A stretch of DNA of 64,000 nucleotides from MH13 sp040219355 (lineage in GTDB: Bacteria > Pseudomonadota > Alphaproteobacteria > Rhizobiales > MH13), in contig JAVJSN010000003.1 in NCBI GenBank assembly GCA_040219355.1, positions 62,001 through 126,000 of the forward strand, given 5' to 3'. Position 1 is the stretch's first letter; the number at the start of each line of letters is the position of its first letter. The position numbers and the translations under genes were made by a program. Below the pieces are notes generated by a model. The model ran no database searches. It had not been told where the DNA came from and was given only the letters and a program-made list of their open reading frames with translations. Positions 15,167-22,854 of the stretch are shown piece after piece.

Positions 15167-16408
15167 ATGTCTGACACCTCCTCCTCTGCGCGTGCGCGCA
15201 CGCATGCCGATGTGCTGATTATCGGCGCCGGACAGGCTGGCTTTCAGGTTGCGGTGAGTTTGCGACAGAAGCGCTTTGAGGGCACCATTTTGATGGTGGG
15301 TGATGAGCCCTATCCACCCTATCACCGCCCGCCGCTTTCCAAAGCGGCATTGAAAGATGGGCTGAATGAAGCAACGCTTTGGTATCGACCCGACGCTTTT
15401 TACGAGACCCAGATGATCGAAGAGCGCCGGAGTGCGCGTGCCGAAAGCCTGGATCGAGACGCCAAGCAAGTGACACTGAGCGATGGCTCCCTGGTCGGGT
15501 ATGACAAGCTGGTGCTGGCCACCGGTGCACGCGCGAGGAGCCTGCCGCAGGTGATGGGCGTGCCGGAGGATACTATTTTTACCCTGCGCACGCTGGATGA
15601 TGCCCATGCGCTGCAACCCAAATTGAAACCCGGCGTGCATGTGGCTGTAGTTGGGGCCGGTTACATTGGCCTGGAAGTGGCGGCCAGCGCGCGCCAATTG
15701 GGGTGCGAAGTGGCGGTGGTGGATCAGGCGGCGCGGGCCATGCAGCGCACCGCCTCGCCCACGATATCTGCGCACTTTCAAAACCTGCACGTGGGTCATG
15801 GCGTGCGCTTTCAACTGGCTGACACCGTAACTGGACTGACAGATAGCGCTGATTTCCGAGCGCTGGTGTGCGGATCGGGCGCTGAACTCCCGTTCGATAT
15901 AGTTGTGGCAGGCATTGGCGTGATCCCCAATGATGATCTGGCGCGCCAGGCCGGCCTGTTGGTGGAGGATGGCATTGTGGCCGACACGCAGGGCCGCACC
16001 AGCGACGCATCCATCTTTGCCGCTGGTGATTGCGCGCGCCATGCGCATACGGGGTTCTCAGAAAACGTGCGCTTTGAGAGCGTGCAGAGCGCTATCGATC
16101 AGGGCAAAGTGGTGGCGGCGGCCATCCTGGGCGCGGATGACACGCACAGCGCGGTGCCGTGGTTCTGGTCGGATCAGTATGATGCCAAGCTGCAGGTGGT
16201 TGGCATCCCAACCGGCGACTGCGCACCCTTCATCAAAGGCGATCCGGCCTCAGGGTCGTTCGCGGTCTATCATATGATCGGCAATGAGCCCGTGGCGGTA
16301 GAGGCCGTGAATGCGCCGCATGATTTTGTGATTGCGCGCAAAACCGTGGGCACCGATCGCCCGCTGGATGCCGAAACGTTGGATGCATTGGTACCAATAT
16401 CCAGTTAA
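15167..16408 (+). CDS. FAD-dependent ferredoxin/rubredoxin reductase-like oxidoreductase
   Basis: A 413-residue flavoprotein of the class that reduces small [2Fe-2S] ferredoxins for monooxygenases. The FAD fold is VLIIGAGQAGFQVAVSLR, the NAD(P) fold HVAVVGAGYIGLEVAAS at about 150-165, and the second FAD motif SIFAAGDCARH at about 285. The C-terminal dimer domain contains WFWSDQYDAKLQVVG. Start: the ATG at 15167 after AAGG, beginning MSDTSSSAR; the longer frame from 15074 adds a non-conserved leader. No ferredoxin or oxygenase gene is adjacent, so its partner is unknown. Its TAA shares the bases TTAA with the convergent oxyR stop. Confidence 0.88.
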   Translation: MSDTSSSARARTHADVLIIGAGQAGFQVAVSLRQKRFEGTILMVGDEPYPPYHRPPLSKAALKDGLNEATLWYRPDAFYETQMIEERRSARAESLDRDAKQVTLSDGSLVGYDKLVLATGARARSLPQVMGVPEDTIFTLRTLDDAHALQPKLKPGVHVAVVGAGYIGLEVAASARQLGCEVAVVDQAARAMQRTASPTISAHFQNLHVGHGVRFQLADTVTGLTDSADFRALVCGSGAELPFDIVVAGIGVIPNDDLARQAGLLVEDGIVADTQGRTSDASIFAAGDCARHAHTGFSENVRFESVQSAIDQGKVVAAAILGADDTHSAVPWFWSDQYDAKLQVVGIPTGDCAPFIKGDPASGSFAVYHMIGNEPVAVEAVNAPHDFVIARKTVGTDRPLDAETLDALVPISS

Positions 16409-17310
16409 AGCGCGTCCTGCAGGTCTTCAGCGGATTGGCGCACCACTTTGGCAACCTCAGCCAGTCGCTCAGCCAACGGGCTGGTTTTTCGCCAGATCAT
16501 GCCGATGGTGCGTGACGGCTGCGCGCCAGCAAACCGTGCGACGCAAACGGGCGCTGAGCGGGTTTCAACCGCCACCGCCATTTGCGGTATCAGCGTCACG
16601 CCGATGCCCGCACCGACCATCTGCACCAGTGTGGAAAGCGAACTGCCGTCCAAGCCATCACGTGGCAGCATGGACTGGATGTTGCAGAAGGCAAGCGCCT
16701 GGTCGCGGAAGCAATGACCTTCTTCCAGCAACAGGAGCCGTCTGTCGCGCAGCCCATCGCTGCTGGGCACCGGTTCGTTCGCCTCGCCACGCGGGCGCAC
16801 GAGAAGAAAATCCTCATCAAACAGCGCCACCTCGGTGAACGAAGCCTCGGAAACGGGCAGAGCAAGAATGGCGGTATCGATGCGCCCTTCGCTGAGTTCC
16901 TGGATCAGGCGCAGGGTCATGGTCTCGCGCACATGAATATCAAGCTCGGCGTGGCTTTGTGCCAGCTTGCCGATGAGCGTTGGCAGCAGATAGGGCGCGA
17001 TAGTGGGGATCACGCCGATGCGCAGACGTCCAGAAAGCTGATCGCGCGAGGCGCGGGCCAAATCGCCCAATTCATCGACGGCGCGCAAAATAGCGCTCGC
17101 CCGCAGCGCAAAAGCCTCGCCAAAGCCGGTCAGGCGCACCTCGCGGGCGCTGCGCTCAAACAGTTTGGCGCCCAGCGTTTCCTCCAACTCTTTGATTTGC
17201 ATGGAAAGCGCGGGCTGTGAGATGGCGGATGCGCTGGCAGCGCGACCAAAATGGGCGTGACTTGCCAGCGCTTCGACGTAGCGCAGCTGCTTGATCGTCA
17301 GATTGGTCAT
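16405..17310 (-). CDS. oxyR: Hydrogen peroxide-sensing regulator OxyR
   Basis: A 301-residue LysR-family activator. The N-terminal helix-turn-helix is HFGRAASASAISQPALSMQI. The redox cysteines of OxyR are present in EEGHCFRDQALAFC: Cys200 and Cys209, equivalent to Cys199 and Cys208 of Escherichia coli, so it should form a disulfide with peroxide. The start MTNLTIKQLRY (17310) is preferred over an ATG nine bases upstream. It is divergent from katG, and an inverted repeat sits in the gap. It overlaps the end of the convergent flavoprotein gene by four bases. Confidence 0.95.
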   Translation of the reverse strand: MTNLTIKQLRYVEALASHAHFGRAASASAISQPALSMQIKELEETLGAKLFERSAREVRLTGFGEAFALRASAILRAVDELGDLARASRDQLSGRLRIGVIPTIAPYLLPTLIGKLAQSHAELDIHVRETMTLRLIQELSEGRIDTAILALPVSEASFTEVALFDEDFLLVRPRGEANEPVPSSDGLRDRRLLLLEEGHCFRDQALAFCNIQSMLPRDGLDGSSLSTLVQMVGAGIGVTLIPQMAVAVETRSAPVCVARFAGAQPSRTIGMIWRKTSPLAERLAEVAKVVRQSAEDLQDAL

Positions 17311-17329
17311 AAGCCACACTTATCTTGAC

Positions 17330-17356
17330 GATCAGAAAATACAACTTCTTCTGATC
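17330..17356. promoter_or_regulatory. Candidate OxyR binding site between oxyR and katG
   Basis: GATCAGAA (17330-17337) and TTCTGATC (17349-17356) form a perfect inverted repeat with an 11-base spacer, close to the oxyR start and about 180 bases upstream of the katG ATG. The wider flanks are also nearly symmetric. LysR-type regulators bind such interrupted dyads; the sequence was not matched to the classical four-ATAG OxyR pattern. Confidence 0.5.
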
Positions 17357-17538
17357 ATCGTCCCTTGCTAGAGAGAGTGGAGTGGCGCCGATGGAGCATG
17401 CGATTGACGCGGCTCAATGGATGCCATGCAAAGCTTTGCAGGATGACAACATCCTGTCGCCTGGCTGTGGTGCCTGACTGCCCTATCAGGCGGCTTCACG
17501 GCGGCCGCCGTTTGAACAGACCAAGATCGGAGAACCCC

Positions 17539-19716
17539 ATGGACGACGCTGTCCTTTCAGACCTCAACAAGTGCCCCGTGATGCATGGCGGGAACACGGC
17601 CATGGACAAGCCGGTGACCAAATGGTGGCCGAATGCGCTCAACCTCGACATCTTGCACCAGCGCGGCGCGCGCACCAATCCGATGGACCCGGATTACAAT
17701 CATCGCGAGGCGGTGAAGGGCCTGGACTATGAGGCTGTCAAAGCGGACGTCAAAGCGCTGATGACAGACGATCAGCCCTGGTGGCCGGCCGATTGGGGCC
17801 ATTATGGCGGTCTGATGATCCGTCTGGCCTGGCACTCGGCCGGCTCCTACCGCATGGGCGACGGGCGCGGCGGCGCCGGTTCCGGCAACATCCGCTTTGC
17901 CCCGCTCAACTCCTGGCCGGACAATGCCAGCCTCGACAAGGCCCGCCGCCTGCTTTGGCCGGTGAAGAAGAAATATGGCAACGCGCTGTCCTGGGCCGAT
18001 CTCATCATTCTGGCCGGCAACATGGCCTACGAGTCCATGGGTCTGAAAACCTTCGGCTTCGGCTTTGGCCGCGAAGACATTTGGGGTCCGGAAACGGACG
18101 TCTATTGGGGCGCGGAGAAAGAGTGGCTCGCGCCTAGCGAAAACCGCTACGAGGATCTGGACGACGCGTCGACGCTGGAGAACCCGCTGGCCGCCGTGCA
18201 TATGGGCCTCATCTATGTGAACCCGGAAGGCGTGAACGGCAATCCGGACCCGGCGCGCACCGCGCTGCATGTGCGTGAGACGTTCGCACGCATGGCAATG
18301 GATGACGAAGAGACAGCAGCGCTCACGTGTGGCGGCCACACCGTCGGCAAGGCGCATGGCCGCGGCGACGTTGAGAATATTGGTGTTGAGCCGGAAGCTG
18401 CAGGCTATGAGACGCAGGGTTTTGGTTGGACCAACCCCGGCCATAGCGGCAAGGCCTCCAACGCCTTCACATCCGGCATCGAAGGCGCCTGGACCAAACA
18501 CCCGACTCAGTGGGACATGGGCTATTTCGACTATCTGTTCGGCTATGACTGGGCGCTCGCCAAGTCGCCCGCTGGCGCCAACCAGTGGGAACCCGTGAAC
18601 ATGCCGGAAGACGAAATGCCGGTCGATCCGTCGGACCCCTCGGTGCGCCGCAGCCCGATGATGACCGACGCCGACATGGCGATGAAGGTCGACCCGATCT
18701 ACAACGCGATCTGCCAGAAGTTCATGGCTGATCCGAACTATTTCGCCGACACGTTCGCCCGCGCCTGGTTCAAACTGACCCATCGCGACATGGGCCCGAA
18801 AGCCAACTATTACGGCCCGGACGTGCCCGCCGAAGACCTCATCTGGCAGGACCCAATCCCTGCTGGCTCCACCTCTTACGATGTGGAAGCGGTGAAGGCG
18901 AAAATCGCCGCAAGCGGCCTAACGTCAGCAGAGATGATCGCCACAGCGTGGGATTCAGCCCGCACCTTCCGTGGGTCTGACAAGCGCGGCGGTGCCAATG
19001 GCGCGCGGCTGCGCTTGGCCCCGCAAAAAGACTGGGACGCCAATGAGCCGCAGCGCCTGGCCAAAGTGCTGGGTGCGCTTGAGCCGATTGCTGCGCAAAC
19101 CGGTGCCTCGATTGCCGACGTGATCGTGCTTGCCGGCAATGTCGGGCTGGAGCAGGCCATCAAGGCTGCTGGTCATAGTGTCGATGTGCCATTTGCACCG
19201 GGCCGGGGCGACGCCACGGACGCGCAAACCGACGCCGACTCCTTTGATGTGCTGGAGCCGCTGGCCGATGGTTTCCGCAACTGGGAAAAAACTGACTATG
19301 CGGTGAGCCCGGAAGAGATGATGCTAGACCGCGCGCAGCTGCTCGGCCTGACCGCCCATGAGATGACGGTTCTGCTTGGCGGCATGCGCGGCCTCGGCGT
19401 CAATCATGGCGGGTCCAAACATGGCGTGTTCACCGACCGTGTGGGCCAGCTGACCACGGACTTTTTCGTCAATCTGACGGATATGGCCAACAGCTGGCAC
19501 CCGCTAGACGACGGCACCTATGAGATCCGCGACCGGGCGACCGGCGCCGTCAAATGGACCGCCACGAGCGCGGACCTGGTGTTCGGGTCAAACTCGATCC
19601 TGCGGGCCTATGCCGAAGTCTACGCCCAGGACGATAACAAGCAGAAGTTCGTGCACGACTTCGTGGCAGCCTGGACCAAAGTGATGAACGCAGACCGGTT
19701 TGATTTGGCTGTGTAA
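17539..19716 (+). CDS. katG: Bifunctional catalase-peroxidase
   Basis: A 725-residue haem enzyme that removes hydrogen peroxide. The distal catalytic triad Arg95, Trp98 and His99 lies in IRLAWHSAGSYR, the Tyr of the covalent Met-Tyr-Trp adduct in MGLIYVNPEG (about 226), and the proximal haem ligand His267 in CGGHTVGKAHG. Both halves of the duplicated peroxidase fold are complete; the C-terminal half begins near residue 430. The ATG at 17539 follows CGGAGA at a good distance; an upstream open frame from 17365 is not conserved in character. Control by the adjacent OxyR is likely. A terminator follows 29 bases after the stop. Confidence 0.97.
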   Translation: MDDAVLSDLNKCPVMHGGNTAMDKPVTKWWPNALNLDILHQRGARTNPMDPDYNHREAVKGLDYEAVKADVKALMTDDQPWWPADWGHYGGLMIRLAWHSAGSYRMGDGRGGAGSGNIRFAPLNSWPDNASLDKARRLLWPVKKKYGNALSWADLIILAGNMAYESMGLKTFGFGFGREDIWGPETDVYWGAEKEWLAPSENRYEDLDDASTLENPLAAVHMGLIYVNPEGVNGNPDPARTALHVRETFARMAMDDEETAALTCGGHTVGKAHGRGDVENIGVEPEAAGYETQGFGWTNPGHSGKASNAFTSGIEGAWTKHPTQWDMGYFDYLFGYDWALAKSPAGANQWEPVNMPEDEMPVDPSDPSVRRSPMMTDADMAMKVDPIYNAICQKFMADPNYFADTFARAWFKLTHRDMGPKANYYGPDVPAEDLIWQDPIPAGSTSYDVEAVKAKIAASGLTSAEMIATAWDSARTFRGSDKRGGANGARLRLAPQKDWDANEPQRLAKVLGALEPIAAQTGASIADVIVLAGNVGLEQAIKAAGHSVDVPFAPGRGDATDAQTDADSFDVLEPLADGFRNWEKTDYAVSPEEMMLDRAQLLGLTAHEMTVLLGGMRGLGVNHGGSKHGVFTDRVGQLTTDFFVNLTDMANSWHPLDDGTYEIRDRATGAVKWTATSADLVFGSNSILRAYAEVYAQDDNKQKFVHDFVAAWTKVMNADRFDLAV

Positions 19717-19745
19717 GCTGTTGGATCAGATGAGGAATGAAGAAG

Positions 19746-19772
19746 CGCCGTGGGCAACCGCGGCGTTTTTTA
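19746..19772 (+). terminator. Rho-independent terminator of katG
   Basis: Eight-base stem (CGCCGTGG with CCGCGGCG, one G-T pair), four-base loop GCAA, followed by six Ts. It lies about 30 bases after the katG stop. Confidence 0.9.
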
Positions 19773-19810
19773 ATTTGCGGATGGTGACCCGCTCCCCCTA
19801 GAGTCCGCGT

Positions 19811-19899
19811 TTATAAGTTAGCTCTGTTCAGGTTTTGGTCCTGATTGGACCAGATTGCGTATTCGATCGGCGTCATGCCATCGAGGCTGGTGTGGTCGT
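19811..19899 (-). pseudogene. IS3-family transposase remnant (last ~29 codons of OrfB)
   Basis: Read on the minus strand this encodes DHTSLDGMTPIEYAIW, then SNQDQNLNRANL and a stop. This is the C-terminal tail of IS3-family DDE transposases, whose usual form is RPHTSLDG followed by TP and NRANL. Nothing upstream in any frame restores the catalytic domain, so it is a deletion scar. The bases 19783-19810, with a GACCCGCTCCCCC stretch, may be the former end of the insertion sequence. It marks the left side of the accessory islet. Confidence 0.8.
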
Positions 19900-20003
19900 T
19901 TGATTTCGTCTGCGATAAATGCATGAAATAGGAAACTGGAACTGCCATTCAAAACTCGGTTTGCTGCAGCTCTTGAGACAGTCAAAGGACAAAGGCGAAC
20001 GTC

Positions 20004-20327
20004 GTGGAGTGGGTTTCTCTATTTCTTTTTGCACTTTGGGGCATTTGTATCGGGATGATTATCCGACATTCAATTTTGATAAATCACCATGTTAAGCCCC
20101 ATCATCGGCAAAGCATCTCGATCCACGTTCCGGGCAGACCCAATCCAATACTGACAATATTGCTGAATCCAATGGTCTGGTGGAAGCCTGATTACGCGGC
20201 GACCTATCTCACTGAAAGTGGTGTCGCACATCTGAGGGCTGCCAGATTCTGGATGTTTTGCGCACTCGTATTCATAGTGGTCGTATTTGTTGGGGCGTTT
20301 CTAATCACTCCATCTCAACAGAGTTAG
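20004..20327 (+). CDS. Small membrane protein of unknown function
   Basis: A 107-residue protein with a GTG start preceded by AAAGG. Predicted membrane helices lie at about residues 4-24 (LFLFALWGICIGMII) and 82-103 (FWMFCALVFIVVVFVGAFLI), with a basic His-rich loop between them (HHVKPHHRQ). No family was recognised. It lies between the transposase remnant and the GIY-YIG unit. Its base composition is lower in GC than the neighbouring katG gene, consistent with acquired DNA. Confidence 0.55.
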   Translation: MEWVSLFLFALWGICIGMIIRHSILINHHVKPHHRQSISIHVPGRPNPILTILLNPMVWWKPDYAATYLTESGVAHLRAARFWMFCALVFIVVVFVGAFLITPSQQS

Positions 20328-20398
20328 TCTAATTCAAACTGACCATTGGCCCGCTGAGGTCACAAGCATCGGCAAAATTTCCAGTCAAGCTGATCCGC

Positions 20399-20469
20399 CG
20401 TCACCAAGATAGTGACGAACCCCGCCGTGGGAGCAAGACTCGCGGCTCGCGGACCGGCGAGGATGACGA
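20399..20469. repeat. Hairpin-rich intergenic repeat left of the GIY-YIG gene
   Basis: CGTCAC and GTGACG (20399-20417) form a six-base stem with a seven-base loop. CTCGC and GCGAG (20447-20461) form another stem and run into GGCGAGGATGACGA (20456-20469), 14 bases that recur inverted at 12795-12808. The 3' end GATGACG resembles the outer end of the 33-base repeat family nearby. Confidence 0.5.
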
Positions 20470-20503
20470 AGGTGCAGGTGGTGAGTTCTCCAAAGCACCT
20501 CGG

Positions 20504-20540
20504 CCGTCACCCCTGTGCTTGTCACAGGGGTCCATTCCTA
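20504..20540 (-). repeat. Hairpin repeat, copy C (left flank of the GIY-YIG gene)
   Basis: Read on the minus strand it begins GGAATGG, then forms a hairpin with arms ACCCCTGTG and CACAGGGGT around ACAAG, then TGACGG. Compared with copies at 12894 and 20863 the stem has CC/GG where they have TT/AA, so both strands of the stem changed together. It ends 14 bases before the GIY-YIG start codon. Confidence 0.75.
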
Positions 20541-20553
20541 TGAGGTTTCGGGC

Positions 20554-20841
20554 ATGCGGATGGGCTACGTCTACATTCTGGCATCCAAGAAGGGCGGCAC
20601 GCTTTATGTCGGCGTCACATCCGACTTGGCACAACGTGTATTCGAACATGAAACCGGCAAAGGCTCGGCATTCACAGCCAAACATGGCGTCAAACGGCTT
20701 GTGTGGTTTGAAGAACACGACTTGATCACCACGGCCATCACGCGCGAAAAAACCATCAAGAAATGGCCGCGCCAATGGAAAATCAACGCGATTGAGGCGG
20801 TGAACCCTGAGTGGAACGACTTGAGATCATCGCTGATTTAA
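20554..20841 (+). CDS. GIY-YIG nuclease-family protein, flanked by inverted repeats
   Basis: A 95-residue single-domain protein of the UPF0213/YhbQ type. The GIY-YIG elements are YVYIL (5-9) and LYVGV (17-21), the catalytic arginine Arg28 in AQRVFEH, and the metal-binding glutamate Glu65 in TREKTIKKW, so the nuclease site appears intact. The ATG at 20554 has GAGG eight bases upstream, immediately beside the left repeat copy; another ATG follows at 20560. The gene is bracketed by inverted copies of a hairpin repeat (20504-20540 and 20863-20895). By analogy with REP-associated transposases it may process that repeat; this is inference. YhbQ-like proteins have no settled cellular role. Confidence 0.88.
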   Translation: MRMGYVYILASKKGGTLYVGVTSDLAQRVFEHETGKGSAFTAKHGVKRLVWFEEHDLITTAITREKTIKKWPRQWKINAIEAVNPEWNDLRSSLI

Positions 20842-20862
20842 CGCGAAACTGGACCGTCTGTT

Positions 20863-20895
20863 GGAATGGATTCCTGTGACGAGCAAAGGAATGAC
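20863..20895 (+). repeat. Hairpin repeat, copy B (right flank of the GIY-YIG gene)
   Basis: Begins GGAATGG, then arms ATTCCT and AGGAAT enclosing a TG/CA pair and a five-base loop, then TGAC. It lies 22 bases after the GIY-YIG stop and is inverted relative to the left copy, with the TGACGG ends facing outward on both sides. Confidence 0.75.
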
Positions 20896-21021
20896 GGCTG
20901 CCGCTCCTTTTCTTGGGGGACGGCAGCAAGGAGCCCGATCCAGGCAATTATGACATGCAAAACCCGTATCCCAATAGGCCCGTCGGTTGAAAGCACCCGT
21001 GAGATAGCGGACAAGCATGCG

Positions 21022-21261
21022 ATGGAGTATTTCGACTACGGGGCTGCAACGCTCTTTGCCATTTTCGTTTTGCGCTATGGATTGCCCGGTCTAATCGGAT
21101 GGTTCTTAAGGAGATTTGTGAAACCAAGAGCTGATGTATCGAAGCAGCACGACAGTCAAAACGAGGCCGAAGAAACGAACGATGACTCCGCTAGACGGAT
21201 GAATGAGATGCGGAAGAACCTCGATGAACTAAAAGCTCGTATAGATAACTATGAACGATAG
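21022..21261 (+). CDS. Small membrane-anchored protein with a predicted coiled coil
   Basis: A 79-residue protein starting MEYFDYGAATLF, with GGA nine bases upstream of the ATG; the frame stays open further upstream but crosses a hairpin repeat, so the late start is chosen. A single membrane helix (about 6-30) is followed by a basic patch (RRFVKPR) and then a charged helical tail with MNEMRKNLDELKARID in heptad-like spacing. No family was recognised. It is the last gene of the islet before the convergent urt operon. Confidence 0.55.
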   Translation: MEYFDYGAATLFAIFVLRYGLPGLIGWFLRRFVKPRADVSKQHDSQNEAEETNDDSARRMNEMRKNLDELKARIDNYER

Positions 21262-21331
21262 CTTCGTTGACCAGGCAGATCTCGAAGTCATTGAAGCATG
21301 CCCAAGAACCAGCGATCGTTCATTCCGGCAC

Positions 21332-22027
21332 CTAAACACTCACAGCGTCCCTCAACTGGCTCTCCGCCAGCTCGGCCTTACTGCCCGCAGCAATCACTGA
21401 TCCACGCTGCAACACCGTAAACCGATCCGCGCGGGCGTAGGCGAAGTCGAAATACTGCTCCACCAGCACGATCGCCATGGTGCCCTGATCGCGCAAATAG
21501 TCGATCACGCGGCCGATCTGTTGAATGATGTTGGGCTGGATGCCCTCGGTCGGCTCGTCGAGCAGCAGCACCTTGGGTTTTAAAATCATCGCGCGGGCGA
21601 TGGCCAATTGCTGCTGTTGCCCGCCAGACAGATCGCCGCCACGTCGTCCGCGCATTTCTTTGAGCACCGGGAACAGCTCGTAGATTTCGTCCGGCACCAT
21701 GTGTTCGGACTTCGGCAGGCAGGCATAGCCGGTTTCAAGATTTTCACGCACGGTGAGTAGCGGGAAGATCATACGCCCCTGCGGCACGTAGCCAATGCCG
21801 CGCTGGGCGCGGGCGTGGGCGCTCATACGCCCGAGCGGTTCGCCATCCAACGTGATCGTGCCACCCGACGCCGGGTGCACGCCTGCCATGGCTTTCAAGA
21901 GGCTGGTTTTGCCGACGCCGTTTGTGCCCATGACGCAGGTGACCTCGCCGGCCTCAGCCTCCAGATCTACGCCGTAAAGGATCTGCGAGCCGCCATAATG
22001 CAGGGTGAGGTCTTTAACGCTGAGCAT
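21332..22027 (-). CDS. urtE: Urea ABC transporter ATP-binding protein UrtE
   Basis: A 231-residue ATPase of the branched-chain amino acid transporter (LivF) class. Walker A is GTNGVGKTSL, the signature LSGGQQQQLAIAR, and Walker B VLLLDEPTEG followed by IQPNIIQQIG, a phrase typical of UrtE. The start MLSVKDLTLHYGG (22027) is chosen over an upstream ATG at 22063; AGGA precedes it. It is the last gene of urtABCDE and energises urea uptake together with UrtD. Confidence 0.95.
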   Translation of the reverse strand: MLSVKDLTLHYGGSQILYGVDLEAEAGEVTCVMGTNGVGKTSLLKAMAGVHPASGGTITLDGEPLGRMSAHARAQRGIGYVPQGRMIFPLLTVRENLETGYACLPKSEHMVPDEIYELFPVLKEMRGRRGGDLSGGQQQQLAIARAMILKPKVLLLDEPTEGIQPNIIQQIGRVIDYLRDQGTMAIVLVEQYFDFAYARADRFTVLQRGSVIAAGSKAELAESQLRDAVSV

Positions 22028-22113
22028 GGTCACTTTTCCTTTGGCGCGATGTCGCGAGCGCAAAAGTCTGCAATCCCTGATCGGGTCTGGGACAAGCTTT
22101 TTCCTGACATCGC

Positions 22114-22854
22114 TTACCTCCCCAGATAGACGTCGATAACGTCCTGGTTTTGGGTGACGTGATCGAGTGAACCTTCGGCAAGCACCGAGCCCTCATGCAG
22201 CACGGTCACCTTGCACTCCAGGCGCCGCACGAACTCCATATCGTGCTCGACAACCACGACGGCGCGGGTTTCAGCGGCCTTTTTCAGGATATCTGTGGTG
22301 TGCTCGCGCTCGGCCAGCGTCATGCCGGCAGCAGGCTCATCGACCAGCAGCAGTTGGGGGTCCTGCGCCAACAACATACCGATCTCCAGCCACTGTTTCT
22401 GCCCATGGGACAGTTCGCCTGCCTTGCGGGTCAGCTGCTCGCCGAGGCCGATTTCATCGGCCAGCTTGGCTATGGCGTCGGCGTCCTCGGCGCTTTTCTT
22501 GAACGCCAGCACGGAGAAGGGCGAGCGGTTCTTCTTCAGCGCCAGCAGCAGATTGTCTTCCACCGACTGGTCTTCGAAGACCGTGGGGCGCTGGAATTTT
22601 CGGCCCACACCGGCGCGGGCGATCTGGCTTTCCGATAGGCGCAGGAGAGATGTGCTGGTATCGCCCCACAGCACCTGGCCCTCGTCGGGCCGGGTCTTGC
22701 CGGTGACGATGTCCATGAACGTCGTCTTGCCCGCCCCGTTCGGGCCGATGATCGCCCGCAGTTCCGCCGGGCCGATGGCGAAGGAGAGGTTGTTGATGGC
22801 GCGGAAACCATCGAACGAAACGGACACGCCGGATACTTCTAAAAGCGTTGTCAT
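22114..22854 (-). CDS. urtD: Urea ABC transporter ATP-binding protein UrtD
   Basis: A 246-residue ATPase of the LivG class. Walker A is GPNGAGKTTFMD, the signature LSHGQKQWLEIG is the characteristic UrtD variant, and Walker B is LLLVDEPAAGMT. The ending IDVYLGR is usual for this family. Its ATG overlaps the urtC stop by four bases. It would couple ATP hydrolysis to the UrtBC pore in the inner membrane. Confidence 0.95.
   Translation of the reverse strand: MTTLLEVSGVSVSFDGFRAINNLSFAIGPAELRAIIGPNGAGKTTFMDIVTGKTRPDEGQVLWGDTSTSLLRLSESQIARAGVGRKFQRPTVFEDQSVEDNLLLALKKNRSPFSVLAFKKSAEDADAIAKLADEIGLGEQLTRKAGELSHGQKQWLEIGMLLAQDPQLLLVDEPAAGMTLAEREHTTDILKKAAETRAVVVVEHDMEFVRRLECKVTVLHEGSVLAEGSLDHVTQNQDVIDVYLGR

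Noticed and set aside
17557..18783. 408-codon open frame opposite katG
   Set aside because: Antisense shadow in a GC-rich gene with strong codon bias; no domain seen and katG is unambiguous.
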